The translations under genes were made by a program, and so were the position numbers. 64,000 nt of DNA from Bradyrhizobium sp. 195 (lineage in GTDB: Bacteria > Pseudomonadota > Alphaproteobacteria > Rhizobiales > Xanthobacteraceae): contig NZ_CP082161.1 of NCBI RefSeq assembly GCF_023101665.1, positions 8,228,501 through 8,292,500 on the forward strand. Reading direction: 5' to 3'. The notes under the pieces were generated by a model that was not told the origin of the DNA, did no database searches, and saw only the letters and a program-made list of their open reading frames with translations. Shown here piece after piece: positions 29,522-38,301 of this stretch (the stretch's first letter is position 1; every line of letters starts with the position of its first letter).

Positions 29522-31273
29522 ATGATGTCCTCATATTCGACACGACGGACATTTTTGGCCGTCATTGCCGCGCTGGCGCTGGGCCTTGTGCCCGCGACGG
29601 CACAGGATGCGCGGCAGGGCTATGTTCCGCCCGCCCGCGACCACGTGCGCGCCGTCGCCGCCGAACACGGCATGGTGGTCGCGCAGGAGAAGATATCTGC
29701 GCAGGTCGGTGCCGACATCCTGCGGCGCGGCGGCAATGCGGTCGATGCCGCCGTCGCGACCGGTTTTGCGATGGCCGTGACCTATCCGCGCGCCGGTAAT
29801 ATCGGTGGCGGCGGTTTTATGGTGATCCATTCCGCCGACCGCAATGAAGACATCACGATTGATTACCGCGAGACGGCGCCCGCGGCGACCACGCCACAAA
29901 TATTCCTCGGACCCGACGGCAAGCCGGACGTAGCAAAATCACGGGATTCCGCGCTTGGCATTGGCGTGCCCGGCACCGTCGCAGGTCTCGCTCTCGCATT
30001 GGAAAAATACGGCTCGGGCCAGTTCACGCTGGCGCAATTGCTCGAGCCTGCGATTGCGCTCGCCCGCGATGGTTTTGTCGTCAGCGACGACATGGCAGAC
30101 ACGCTGCCGGGCTGGCACCGGCGGCTGGCACGCTGGCCTTCCTCGGCCAAAATCTTCTCGCGGCCGGATGGCACGCCGATCAGTGAAGGCGACAGGCTGG
30201 TGCAGGGCGATCTCGCTGAAACGCTGTCAGCCGTCGCGGCACAGGGGCCACGCGGCTTCTATGAGGGGCCGGTTGCGGAAAAGCTCGCCAAGGCGGTGGC
30301 TGACGCCGGCGGCATCATGACGCCGGCCGACCTGAAATCCTATCAGGCGGTGGTCCGCGCGCCGGTGCGCGGCACCTATCGCGGCTACGACATCGTATCG
30401 ATGCCGCTGCCTTCGTCTGGCGGCGTGGTGCTGGTGGAGACCCTCAACATTCTCGAAGGCTTCCAGCTCGCCGATTTGAAGCAGGGTTCGCCGGCGTCGC
30501 TGCATCTTTTGATCGAAGCCATGAAGCGCGCCTATGCGGACCGCGCGCGTTATCTCGGCGATCCCGCCTTCGTCAACGCACCGATCGAGACGCTGACCGC
30601 CAAGGACTACGCCGCCAAGTTGCGCGCAGGCATCTCCGCCGATCGCGTCACGCCGTCGAAGGAGCTGGTTTCGGCGGCTCCCTCACCGCGCGAGGGCAGC
30701 AACACCACGCATTTTTCCGTCGTCGACGGCCGCGGCAACGCCGTCAGCAACACCTATACGCTGAACTTCAGTTATGGCGTCGGCCTCGTTGCCGACGGCA
30801 CCGGCGTGCTGCTCAACAACGAACTCGACGACTTCACCGCCGCGATCGGCGCTTCCAATGCCTATGGCCTCGTCGGCTTCGAGGCCAATCTGCCCGGACC
30901 GGGCAAGCGGCCGCTGTCCTCGATGTCACCGACCATCGTGCTGCGGGACGGCAAGCCGGTGCTGGTGACGGGCTCGCCCGGTGGCAGCCGCATCATCTCG
31001 ACGGTGCTCCAGGTGATCGTGAACGTCCTCGACTACAAGATGGACGTGGCCGCTGCCGTTTCGACGCCGCGGCTGCACCATCAATGGCTGCCGGACGAAG
31101 TGCGCATCGAGCGAGGCTTTCCCGACGACGTGCTGCTCAGCCTGAAGGCAATGGGCCATCTCGTCGTCGAGCCGATGGGGCAGACGTCGGCCAATTCGAT
31201 CCTCGTGACTCCGAACGGGCCGCTTGGCGCGCCCGATCTGCGCACGCGCGGTGCGGAGGCAGCGGGGCAGTAG
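29522..31273 (+). CDS. ggt: Gamma-glutamyltranspeptidase
   Basis: A 583-residue periplasmic Ntn hydrolase. It cleaves gamma-glutamyl bonds of glutathione and related compounds. A signal peptide (RRTFLAVIAALALGLVPATA-QD) precedes the large subunit (AVAAEHGMVVAQEKISAQVG, RRGGNAVDAAVATGFAMAV, IDYRETAP). The autoprocessing site and catalytic nucleophile is the first Thr of the small subunit in EGSNTTHFSVVDGRGNAVSN. Downstream PLSSMSPTIVLRDGKPVLV and GSPGGSRIISTVLQ complete the active site. Two adjacent ATGs at 29522 and 29525 can start it. The MFS gene follows on the same strand about 100 bases later. Confidence 0.95.
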   Translation: MMSSYSTRRTFLAVIAALALGLVPATAQDARQGYVPPARDHVRAVAAEHGMVVAQEKISAQVGADILRRGGNAVDAAVATGFAMAVTYPRAGNIGGGGFMVIHSADRNEDITIDYRETAPAATTPQIFLGPDGKPDVAKSRDSALGIGVPGTVAGLALALEKYGSGQFTLAQLLEPAIALARDGFVVSDDMADTLPGWHRRLARWPSSAKIFSRPDGTPISEGDRLVQGDLAETLSAVAAQGPRGFYEGPVAEKLAKAVADAGGIMTPADLKSYQAVVRAPVRGTYRGYDIVSMPLPSSGGVVLVETLNILEGFQLADLKQGSPASLHLLIEAMKRAYADRARYLGDPAFVNAPIETLTAKDYAAKLRAGISADRVTPSKELVSAAPSPREGSNTTHFSVVDGRGNAVSNTYTLNFSYGVGLVADGTGVLLNNELDDFTAAIGASNAYGLVGFEANLPGPGKRPLSSMSPTIVLRDGKPVLVTGSPGGSRIISTVLQVIVNVLDYKMDVAAAVSTPRLHHQWLPDEVRIERGFPDDVLLSLKAMGHLVVEPMGQTSANSILVTPNGPLGAPDLRTRGAEAAGQ

Positions 31274-31372
31274 GCAGGTCATTTGCATGGCACGGGAGCG
31301 CGGGCCCGCTAGCTCCCGCGACCACGCGTGCTACCAAAGCGCAGCTTTCAAGAAACTGCCGGGGAAACGCAC

Positions 31373-32668
31373 ATGACGACGACCGATCCGAACCAGCGTA
31401 TCGAACGCGCCGAGATCGAGGACACCAGCCTGCTGGCGTTCTATCGCGACATGAGCACGCCGGAGCGCCGGACGTTCTGGGCCTGCGCGGCCGGGTGGGC
31501 GCTCGACGGCATGGACTTCATGATCTATCCGCTGGTGATCGGCACCATCATCGCGCTGTGGAAGGTCGATGCGGCTTCCGCTGGCCTTGCCGGAACGGTG
31601 ACGCTGCTCGCCTCGGCGATCGGCGGCTGGCTCGGCGGTTATCTCTCGGACCATATCGGGCGGGTGAGAACGCTCCAGATCACCATCATCTGGTTCTCGT
31701 TCTTCTCGCTGGTCTGTGCCGTCGTGCAGAACTTCGACCAGCTCCTGATTGCACGTGCGGTGCTCGGCCTCGGCTTCGGTGGCGAATGGGCGGCGGGCGC
31801 CGTGCTCATGGGTGAAGCGATCCGGCCGCAATATCGCGGACGTGCCGTGGGCTCCGTGCAGTCGGGCTGGGCGGTCGGCTGGGGCCTCGCGGTGCTGTCG
31901 CAAGCGATCCTGTTCTCGGTCTTGCCGCCGGAGACGGCCTGGCGCTGGATGTTCGTGATCGGCGCGCTGCCGGCGCTGCTCGTGTTCTACATCCGTCGCT
32001 CCGTCACCGAGCCGGAAATCTCGGCCCAGGCCCGCGCCAGGCAGGCCGCGAGCGGCGATCGCCCGGCGCTCTGGGAGATCTTCTCCGGCCCGATCCTGAA
32101 GACCACGATCCTGGCGTCGCTGATGGCGACGGGCTGCCAGGGCGGCTACTACGCCGTCACATTCTGGGTGCCGCAATTCCTCACCAAGGAGCGGCATCTG
32201 TCGATCGTCGGCTCGACCGGCTATCTCTCGACGCTGATCATCGGCTCCTTCATCGGCTATCTCGTCGGCGCCTGGCTTGCCGACCGCATCGGACGTCGCA
32301 ATCTGTTCCTGATCTTCTCGATCGGCGCCATGGCGGTGGTGCTGCTCTATACGCAGCTGCCGCTCACCAATGAAATCCTCTGGGTGCTCGGTTTCCCGCT
32401 CGGCTTCTTTGCCTCGGGCTATTTCTCCGGCATCGGCGCGTTCCTGACCGAGCTTTATCCGACGCGGCTGCGCGGCTCCGGCCAGGGCTTTTGCTACAAT
32501 TTCGGCCGCGGCATCGGCGCGCTGTTTCCGTTCCTCGTTGGCGCGCTCTCGGCGACGACGTCGCTTGCGAACGCGATCGCGATCTTCGCGGTGGTGGCTT
32601 ACGCTGTGTTCTTCATTGCCGCCTTTGCGCTGCCCGAGACGCGCGGGCGCGTCCTGCACGCGGATTAA
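31373..32668 (+). CDS. MFS metabolite:H+ symporter (AAHS/SHS-like)
   Basis: A 431-residue inner-membrane transporter with 12 hydrophobic segments. The opening segment WACAAGWALDGMDFMIYPLV, with its Asp in D-G-M-D, is typical of the aromatic acid and sialate proton symporter branches. The loop motif GGYLSDHIGRVRTLQ and the LGLGFGGEWAAGAVLMGE motif also fit them. ATG 31373 has GGGGAAAC upstream. It follows ggt on the same strand, so a peptide or amino-acid-derived product is conceivable, but the substrate is not shown. Confidence 0.85.
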   Translation: MTTTDPNQRIERAEIEDTSLLAFYRDMSTPERRTFWACAAGWALDGMDFMIYPLVIGTIIALWKVDAASAGLAGTVTLLASAIGGWLGGYLSDHIGRVRTLQITIIWFSFFSLVCAVVQNFDQLLIARAVLGLGFGGEWAAGAVLMGEAIRPQYRGRAVGSVQSGWAVGWGLAVLSQAILFSVLPPETAWRWMFVIGALPALLVFYIRRSVTEPEISAQARARQAASGDRPALWEIFSGPILKTTILASLMATGCQGGYYAVTFWVPQFLTKERHLSIVGSTGYLSTLIIGSFIGYLVGAWLADRIGRRNLFLIFSIGAMAVVLLYTQLPLTNEILWVLGFPLGFFASGYFSGIGAFLTELYPTRLRGSGQGFCYNFGRGIGALFPFLVGALSATTSLANAIAIFAVVAYAVFFIAAFALPETRGRVLHAD

Positions 32669-32696
32669 ACGCCCGGTGTGGGGCGGCGAGGAAAAC

Positions 32697-33362
32697 TTAC
32701 CGCCCCACCTGATACGGTCCGCCCTTTTCCAACGCACGAGCATAGGCCGGCCGCGCGTGGATGCGTTCGAGGAATGCCATCGCCTTGGGATGGCCCTGCT
32801 CGAGCCCGCCGCGCGCTTGCGCCGCCTCCAGCGGAAAGCTCATCTGAATGTCGGCAGCCGTGAAGTCGTTGCCAGCGAACCACTCGCTCTTCGCGAGCTC
32901 GCCTTCCCAGTAATCCATGTGCTGCTTGAGCTGCGGGTTGACCAGCGTCGTCAGCGCCGTGTTCGAGACCTTGCGCACCAGCGGACGAAGCAGTGCGGGC
33001 GCGCGCTTCGGCATCAGCGTGAACAGCAGCTTCAGCAGCAAGGGCTGCATCGCGGATCCTTCGGCATAATGCAGCCAATAGGTGAAGCGCAGCCGCTCCG
33101 GCGTGTTCGGCGGCGGAATCAGACGGCCGTTGCCGTAGGTCGCGATGAGATATTCGATGATCGCGCCCGACTCGGCGATGGTGTTGCCGTTGTCGGTGAT
33201 GACGGGCGACTTGCCGAGCGGATGGATGGCGCGCAGCTCCTTCGGCGCGCGCATATCCGCCTGGCGCTGATAGCGCACGATCTCGTAGGGCACGCCCAAC
33301 TCTTCGAGCAGCCAAAGCACGCGCTGCGAGCGGGAATTGTTGAGGTGGTGAACGGTCAGCAT
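32697..33362 (-). CDS. Glutathione S-transferase family protein
   Basis: A 221-residue cytosolic GST-fold protein. The N-terminal thioredoxin-like domain (1-80) has LTVHHLNNSRSQRVLWLLEEL, with a Ser/Asn-rich active-site start, the cis-Pro region GKSPVITDNG and AESGAIIEYL. The C-terminal helical domain carries SEWFAGNDFTAADIQMSFPL, with the N-capping box. ATG 33362. It converges on the MFS gene upstream in coordinate terms and is divergent from the DUF2239 gene with about 160 bases between, where the CCCGGG palindromes lie. Substrate unknown. Confidence 0.9.
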   Translation of the reverse strand: MLTVHHLNNSRSQRVLWLLEELGVPYEIVRYQRQADMRAPKELRAIHPLGKSPVITDNGNTIAESGAIIEYLIATYGNGRLIPPPNTPERLRFTYWLHYAEGSAMQPLLLKLLFTLMPKRAPALLRPLVRKVSNTALTTLVNPQLKQHMDYWEGELAKSEWFAGNDFTAADIQMSFPLEAAQARGGLEQGHPKAMAFLERIHARPAYARALEKGGPYQVGR

Positions 33363-33464
33363 CGGCGAGGTCCCCAAGGCTAGGCGTGGTGGCTAGGCGT
33401 GGTCGGTCGGCCGCGTACCTGCCAGCCCGGGAACGCAATGTCGAGCCATCCGGTCGGATAATTT

Positions 33465-33505
33465 CACCCGGGTATATTGACGTTTTAAATCTACCCGGGT
33501 ATTAA
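33465..33505 (+). promoter_or_regulatory. Promoter of the DUF2239 gene bracketed by two CCCGGG palindromes
   Basis: A near-canonical promoter: TTGACG at 33477-33482, a 17-base spacer, and TATTAA at 33500-33505. The perfect palindrome TACCCGGGTA at 33492-33501 overlaps the -10 box. A near-copy CACCCGGGTA at 33465-33474 lies just upstream of the -35. The centres are 27 bases apart. This is the layout of a repressor operator pair. The cognate regulator is not in the immediate neighbourhood and I cannot name it. Confidence 0.7.
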
Positions 33506-33524
33506 ACGGCCCAGCATCGTCAAT

Positions 33525-34121
33525 ATGGCAATGATTCCAATGCAGAAGATTTTCACCGCTTTCCAAGGCCCGCGTCGCCTGGTGTCCGGGCCGGCAGGCG
33601 AGGTCGCGCTAATCGTCAAGCGGATGGCGTCACGGCCGGACGAGCCTATCATCATCTTCGAGGACGGCACCGGCCGATCCATCGACTTCGATCTGCGCGG
33701 CGGGGATCGCGAAGTGCTGGCGCGGTTGGCGAAGCTCGTCCCGCCCACGGTCGAGGAGAGCGCGCCACCAAGCGAGCCGCGCGGCCGCGGCCGGCCGAAG
33801 CTCGGCGTGGTCGCACGCGAGGTGACGCTGCTGCCGCGACACTGGGAATGGCTAGGTGCGCAGCCAGGCGGCGCTTCCGTCGCATTGCGCAAGCTCGTCG
33901 ACGAGGCGAGGCGCGCCAGCGGCGACAAGGACCGCGAACGGCAGGCGCGCGATGCGGCCTATCACTTCATGTCGATCATGGCAGGCAATCTGCCGCAGTT
34001 CGAGGAAGCTTCGCGAGCGCTGTTCGCGGATGACAGGCGGCGCTTCGCCGGACTGATCGCGGACTGGCCGACCGATATCCGCGACCACATCGTCAAGCTC
34101 GCCTACAGCGACCGCGCTTAA
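33525..34121 (+). CDS. DUF2239 family protein
   Basis: A 198-residue soluble protein of the DUF2239 family, function unknown. The N-terminal part (about 1-70) begins with KIFTAFQGPRRLVSGPAGEV, then IIIFEDGTGRSIDFDLRG; the C-terminal helical part has EVTLLPRHWEWLGAQPGGAS and the Ala/Arg-rich DEARRASGDKDRERQARDA, ending FEEASRALFADDRRRF. It contains an AT-hook-like RGRGRPK in the linker (residues 85-91). Start at ATG 33525 or 33540; neither has a clear Shine-Dalgarno sequence, and the predicted transcript start is only about 15 bases upstream. Its promoter is bracketed by CCCGGG palindromes, and a MATE exporter follows, suggesting an inducible response. Confidence 0.85.
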   Translation: MAMIPMQKIFTAFQGPRRLVSGPAGEVALIVKRMASRPDEPIIIFEDGTGRSIDFDLRGGDREVLARLAKLVPPTVEESAPPSEPRGRGRPKLGVVAREVTLLPRHWEWLGAQPGGASVALRKLVDEARRASGDKDRERQARDAAYHFMSIMAGNLPQFEEASRALFADDRRRFAGLIADWPTDIRDHIVKLAYSDRA

Positions 34122-34197
34122 GCCGCGCGGCACTTTCGCTCAACCCCATCGACGGCCGGGCCGCGCACCTCGCGCGGCAACGGCTTCGCACGCCCTG

Positions 34198-35559
34198 ATG
34201 AAAGACACATCCATGCCCACCAAGCCGCTCTGGACGACATTCCTCCGCTTCCTCGCACCGTTGATGCTGAGCAACGCGCTGCAATCGCTGTTCGGCACCG
34301 TCAGCAACGTCTATCTCGGCCAGATGCTCGGCGTCGACGCGCTGGCGGCCGTCTCGGTGTTCTTCCCGGTGATGTTCTTCCTGTTCGCCTTCGTCATGGG
34401 CCTCAGCACCGGCGCGACCGTGCTGATCGGTCAGGCCTTTGGCGCGCGCGAGCACGACAAGATCAGAATCGTCGTGGGTACGACGCTTGCGATCGGCCTC
34501 CTGCTCTCCATTTCGGTTGCGCTGGTCGGCGGACTCTTCAGCCGTCAACTGATGATGGCACTCGCCACGCCCACAGACATTCTCGCTCCTGCCAGCGCCT
34601 ATGCGCGGATCATGCTGCTCACCATGCCGCTCGGCTTCGTCTTCCTGTTGATGACGGCGATGGTCCGCGGCGTCGGCGACGCGCTCACGCCGCTGCTGGC
34701 GCTGGCGTTGTCGACCGCGATCGGCCTGATCCTGACACCGCTTCTGATCCGCGGGTCGTTCGGATTGCCGGCGGCCGGCATCACCAGTCCGGCATGGGCG
34801 GCAGCGATCTCGAACGCGGTCACGTTGATCGCGCTGGCGCTCTATCTGCTGCGGAAGAAGCACGCGCTCGCACCGGACGCGGCGCTGCTGCGTCACCTGC
34901 GGCCGAACGGCGCCATGCTCGGAAAGATTCTCGGCATCGGATTGCCGAGCGCCGTCGGCATGGTGGTGATGGCGATCGCGGAACTGGTCCTGCTCGGCCT
35001 CGTCAACGGCTTCGGGTCGGACGCCACTGCTGCCTATGGCGCCGTCAATCAGGTGATGGGCTACACGCAGTTCACGGCGATGTCGATTTCGATCGCGGTC
35101 TCGATCCTCGGCGCGCAGGCGGTCGGCAGCGGCGACAGAGCCCGGCTCGACGGCATCGTGAGGGTCGGGCTCGCTTTCAACTTCGTCCTGACCGGCGGGC
35201 TCGTGGCGCTCATCTATCTCGCCCCGCGCGCGATCCTCGGCATCTTCATCACCGACGCCGCCGTGCTCGATCTGGCGAGAGGCCTGCTCGACATCGCCCT
35301 GTGGAGCTCGGTGCCGTTTGGCCTCGCCACGGTGTTCTCCGGAGCCATGCGCGCGGCCGGCGTCGCGTTGACGCCGATGCTGCTCTCGATCGTCGCGATT
35401 GTCGCGATCGAGCTGCCTGCCGCGGTGATCCTGAGCCGCACGATCGGCCTTGCGGGCGTATGGGCCGCTTATCCCATCGTGTTCTGCGCCATGTTCGTTT
35501 TGCAGATGGGCTATTACTTCCTGGTGTGGCGCAAGCGAGCGATCCGGCGTCAGGTCTGA
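34198..35559 (+). CDS. MATE family efflux transporter
   Basis: A 453-residue inner-membrane antiporter with 12 membrane segments in two MatE halves (about 15-180 and 235-400). The opening LWTTFLRFLAPLMLSNALQ and FGTVSNVYLGQMLGVDALAA are typical of the NorM/DinF-type family, which exports cationic drugs or metabolites using a Na+ or H+ gradient. ATG 34198 is used; ATG 34213 is an alternative. The gene lies 76 bases after the DUF2239 gene and could share its regulated promoter. Substrate unknown. Confidence 0.88.
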   Translation: MKDTSMPTKPLWTTFLRFLAPLMLSNALQSLFGTVSNVYLGQMLGVDALAAVSVFFPVMFFLFAFVMGLSTGATVLIGQAFGAREHDKIRIVVGTTLAIGLLLSISVALVGGLFSRQLMMALATPTDILAPASAYARIMLLTMPLGFVFLLMTAMVRGVGDALTPLLALALSTAIGLILTPLLIRGSFGLPAAGITSPAWAAAISNAVTLIALALYLLRKKHALAPDAALLRHLRPNGAMLGKILGIGLPSAVGMVVMAIAELVLLGLVNGFGSDATAAYGAVNQVMGYTQFTAMSISIAVSILGAQAVGSGDRARLDGIVRVGLAFNFVLTGGLVALIYLAPRAILGIFITDAAVLDLARGLLDIALWSSVPFGLATVFSGAMRAAGVALTPMLLSIVAIVAIELPAAVILSRTIGLAGVWAAYPIVFCAMFVLQMGYYFLVWRKRAIRRQV

Positions 35560-35648
35560 CCGTCTATGTATTACGATCGTCATTAAACGGTGGACCTGTG
35601 GCGTATGCTGCGCCACAATGCGCGAAAGAGAAGTCAGGGAGACCGAAT

Positions 35649-36263
35649 TTGACCCGCACTGCCCCGCAATTCCTGTTCGATTTCGGCAGCCCGAACGCCT
35701 ATCTCAGCCATCTCGCGATTCCCGCGATCGAGCAGCGCATCGGCGTCAAGTTCGAATACGTCCCGATCCTGCTCGGCGGCATCTTCAAGTCGACCAACAA
35801 CAAGTCGCCGGCCGAGACCCTCGCCGGGATCAAGAACAAGCGCGAATTCCACGCGGTCGAGACCGAGCGCTTCGTCAAGCGCTTCAAGGTCCAGCCTTAC
35901 GTCATGAACCCCTTCTTCCCGGTCAATACGCTGAACCTGATGCGCACGGCAATCGCCGCGCAGCTCGAGGGTGTGTTCGAGCCCTATGTCGAGGCCGCCT
36001 TCCATCACATGTGGCGCGAGCCGAAGAAGATGGACGACCCTGAAGTCGCGGCGAAGGCGCTGGCGTCCTCAGGCCTCGATGCGCAAAAGCTGTTTGCCCG
36101 CGCCGGGGAACCCGAGGTGAAGGGCAAGCTGATCAAGAACACCGAGGACGCTGTGGCCCGCGGCGCGTTCGGCTCGCCGACCTTCTTCGTCGGCACCGAG
36201 ATGTTCTTCGGCAAGGAGCAGTTGCGCGAGGTCGAGGAAATGGTGTTGGAGAAGGGCGAATAG
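35649..36263 (+). CDS. DsbA-family 2-hydroxychromene-2-carboxylate isomerase-like protein
   Basis: A 204-residue cytosolic thioredoxin-fold protein of the DsbA/HCCA isomerase (kappa-GST) group. Signatures are QFLFDFGSPNAYLSHLAIP with the catalytic-type Ser, PILLGGIFKSTNNKSP, and a C-terminal GAFGSPTFFVGTEMFFGKEQL containing the cis-Pro region. In naphthalene degraders the family isomerises 2-hydroxychromene-2-carboxylate using glutathione; no degradation cluster is present here, so the substrate is open. I use a TTG start at 35649, since AGGGAGA lies eight bases upstream and no in-frame ATG fits. Confidence 0.88.
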   Translation: MTRTAPQFLFDFGSPNAYLSHLAIPAIEQRIGVKFEYVPILLGGIFKSTNNKSPAETLAGIKNKREFHAVETERFVKRFKVQPYVMNPFFPVNTLNLMRTAIAAQLEGVFEPYVEAAFHHMWREPKKMDDPEVAAKALASSGLDAQKLFARAGEPEVKGKLIKNTEDAVARGAFGSPTFFVGTEMFFGKEQLREVEEMVLEKGE

Positions 36264-36264
36264 T

Positions 36265-36347
36265 GAATGGCCAATAGCGAATAGTGGAAACGTTACTCGC
36301 GTTTCATGGCGTGCTATCCTATTCGCTACTCCCTATTCGCCATTCGC
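36265..36347. repeat. Short repeat with imperfect inverted arms and TATTCGC iterations
   Basis: Left arm GAATGGCCAATAGCGAATAGT and right part CTATTCGCTACTCCCTATTCGCCATTCGC. The right part repeats the unit TATTCGCYA, and the left arm is its complement. It lies between two co-directional genes, in the short gap upstream of the ketopantoate reductase gene. Confidence 0.65.
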
Positions 36348-36381
36348 GTCTATTTGAAGAGCAACAACTGTGGAGCACCCC

Positions 36382-37305
36382 ATGCGTATCCTCGTGGTCG
36401 GCGCCGGCGCCATCGGCGGCTATTTTGGTGGCAGGCTGTTGCAAGCGGGCCGCGACGTCACCTTCCTGGTCCGGCCACGCCGCGCCAGTGAACTCGCCAG
36501 CGGCGGCCTCGTCATCAAGAGTCCGAATGGCGATGTGACCCTGCAAAATCCGCCGACCGTGCAGGCCGCCGCGCTCAAGGACAAAGTCGACGTCGTACTT
36601 CTGAGCTGCAAGGCGTTCGACCTCGAGGACGCCATCAGATCGTTTGCCGCGGCGGTCGGGCCTGACACGGCGATCATCCCGATGCTCAACGGCATGCACC
36701 ATCTCGACACGCTGGATGCCGAGTTCGGCAAGGAGCGCGTGCTCGGCGGGCTCTGCGCCATCGCCGCGACCTTGAACGAGAAGCGCGAGGTGGTGCAGCT
36801 GCAGCCGATGCAGTCGATCAGTTATGGCGAGCGCGACGGCAAGCTCTCGGAGCGCATCAAGGCCATCGACGAGGCCTTCAAGAGCGGCATCAATGGCGCC
36901 AGCGCCAGCCAGAACATCATGCAGGACATGTGGGAGAAGTGGGTGTTCCTTTCTTCGCTCGCGGCGTCGACCAGCCTGATGCGCACCTCTGTCGGCAACA
37001 TCCTTGCAGCTCCCGGTGGCCGGGATTTCCTGCTCGGCATGTTGGACGAGACCAGCGCGATCGCCGCCGCGTCGGGATATCCGCCGGGCGGGCCGTTCTT
37101 CGAGCGGGTGAAGGGCAATCTCACCACCGAGGGGTCACCGATGACGGCCTCGATGTTTCGCGACATCAAGGCGGGCCTGCCGGTCGAAGCCGATCACGTC
37201 ATCGGCGACCTCATCACGCGTGCTGACGCTGCCAAGGTGCCGGTGCCGAAGCTGCGCATCGCCTACACGCATTTGAAGGCGTATGAGAAGCAGCGGGCGG
37301 GGTAG
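36382..37305 (+). CDS. Ketopantoate reductase family protein (PanE/ApbA)
   Basis: A 307-residue cytosolic oxidoreductase. The N-terminal Rossmann motif is ILVVGAGAIGGYFGGRLLQ, followed by VVLLSCKAFDLEDAI and PMLNGMHHLDTLDAEFG. The C-terminal helical domain contains the conserved Lys-type motif in MWEKWVFLSSLAASTSLMR. PanE makes pantoate for coenzyme A with NADPH; bacteria often carry several paralogues with other substrates, so I do not assign panE. ATG 36382 has GGAG six bases upstream, preferred to the in-frame GTG at 36370. Confidence 0.88.
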   Translation: MRILVVGAGAIGGYFGGRLLQAGRDVTFLVRPRRASELASGGLVIKSPNGDVTLQNPPTVQAAALKDKVDVVLLSCKAFDLEDAIRSFAAAVGPDTAIIPMLNGMHHLDTLDAEFGKERVLGGLCAIAATLNEKREVVQLQPMQSISYGERDGKLSERIKAIDEAFKSGINGASASQNIMQDMWEKWVFLSSLAASTSLMRTSVGNILAAPGGRDFLLGMLDETSAIAAASGYPPGGPFFERVKGNLTTEGSPMTASMFRDIKAGLPVEADHVIGDLITRADAAKVPVPKLRIAYTHLKAYEKQRAG

Positions 37306-37328
37306 GTAGTAACCCCACATTCCGCTGT

Positions 37329-37470
37329 CGTCCCGGGGCGCGCGCAGCACGGATCCGGGACCCATAACCACAGGGAGTGGTTATGACGCGATGCTCCCAC
37401 TCCGAGTCGTCGCAAAACAACGTCCTGCGGTTATGGGTCCCGGATCGGCGCTTCGCTTGTCCGGGACGAC
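37329..37470. repeat. Dispersed palindromic repeat, family E, copy 1
   Basis: Long inverted repeat bounded by CGTCCCGGGGCGCGCGCAGC and GCTTGTCCGGGACGAC. Inside, GGGACCCATAACCACAGGGA pairs with GGTTATGGGTCCCGGAT. Related copies are at 48337-48469 and, more diverged, 38117-38236. It lies between convergent genes. Confidence 0.85.
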
Positions 37471-37498
37471 AGCGGGGTTTGTGGAGACAGCACCACTG

Positions 37499-38092
37499 CT
37501 ACTTCAAATGCGCGAGATAGTGCGAGACGGCCGTAATTTCCTCGTCGCTCATGTGATAGGCGACATCGGCCATCGCGGCGACGCCACCGCCGACCCGCTG
37601 GCCCGCCTTGTAGTCGTGCAGTGCCTTGACCAGATATTCCTCGCGCTGGCCGGCAAGTCGCGCAACTCCCTTGGTGCCGGCGAAGTTATCGGCATGGCAT
37701 GAGGCGCAGCGGCGGCCGGCGGCAACTTGCGCGCCTTTCTTGGACAGATCCGGATCGTCGTCGTCCGGGCCCTTCGGCGGCGTTAGCGAGGCGAAGTAAG
37801 CGCCGAAGTTGCGGATGTCCTCGTTGGTGATCTCCTCGACGATCGGCTGCATCTGGTCGTTCTTGCGCGAGCCCGCGCGGAAGAACACAAGCTGCCACTG
37901 GGTGAATTGATCGGGCTGGCCCGCGAGCGAGGGGATGTTCTCCGTCTGCGAAATGCCGTTCTCGCCGTGACAACCAGAGCAGACGGAGGCTTTCTCCTTG
38001 ATCGCAGAATTGTCGGCAGCGCCTGTCGGAAGGGTTCCGAGCGCCACGAGCGCAATCGTGCTGATTGCGTGAGAGATGAACTGCCGGCGCAT
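37499..38092 (-). CDS. Diheme c-type cytochrome
   Basis: A 197-residue periplasmic cytochrome with a signal peptide (ISTIALVALGTLPTGAA-D) and two heme-binding CxxCH sites: CSGCH near residue 38 and CASCH near residue 129. Possible axial Met residues lie after each (NDQMQPI and YHMSDEEI). The layout, two fused class I domains, is like cytochrome c4. On the same strand upstream is the sorbosone dehydrogenase-like gene; a quinoprotein donor with a c-type acceptor is a common pairing, but a terminator and repeat lie between them. ATG 38092. Confidence 0.9.
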   Translation of the reverse strand: MRRQFISHAISTIALVALGTLPTGAADNSAIKEKASVCSGCHGENGISQTENIPSLAGQPDQFTQWQLVFFRAGSRKNDQMQPIVEEITNEDIRNFGAYFASLTPPKGPDDDDPDLSKKGAQVAAGRRCASCHADNFAGTKGVARLAGQREEYLVKALHDYKAGQRVGGGVAAMADVAYHMSDEEITAVSHYLAHLK

Positions 38093-38116
38093 GATTGGGA
38101 TTCCGATCTATCCAGC

Positions 38117-38236
38117 CCGTCATTCCGGGGCGTGCGGAGCACGAGCTAAGATGCGCAACTTGCACATCTGAGAATACATAACCACGATCCGGGGTTATGG
38201 GTTCCGGACTTGCGCTGGCGCGCAATCTGGAACGAC
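38117..38236. repeat. Dispersed palindromic repeat, family E, diverged copy
   Basis: Bounded by CGTCATTCCGGGGCGTGCGG and AATCTGGAACGACG. An internal ATAACCACGATCC / GGGGTTATGGGTTCCGG block resembles the centre of the copies at 37329 and 48337. Arms are more degraded than in those copies. Confidence 0.65.
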
Positions 38237-38252
38237 GCGTTGGCTTTGAAAT

Positions 38253-38291
38253 GAAAGAGGCTGCGTCGGTCGCCCGCTCGCAGCCTCTTCG
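38253..38291 (-). terminator. Terminator after the sorbosone dehydrogenase-like gene
   Basis: On the minus strand, an 11-bp stem AAGAGGCTGCG / CGCAGCCTCTT with a GC-rich loop, ending in TTTC. It starts 11 bases after the stop codon of the 38302-39582 gene. It may be weak because the T run is short. Confidence 0.7.
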
Positions 38292-38301
38292 TTACGTCGC
38301 G

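Noticed and set aside
34093..35616. A 507-residue open frame on the minus strand
   Set aside because: It is antisense to the MATE gene over its whole length, is Arg/Asp/Glu/His-rich in the way GC-rich antisense frames are, and shows no motif.
34794..35648. N-terminal extension of the DsbA-like isomerase frame
   Set aside because: It overlaps the MATE gene in another frame. The homologous protein begins at TTG 35649, where a ribosome binding site is found.
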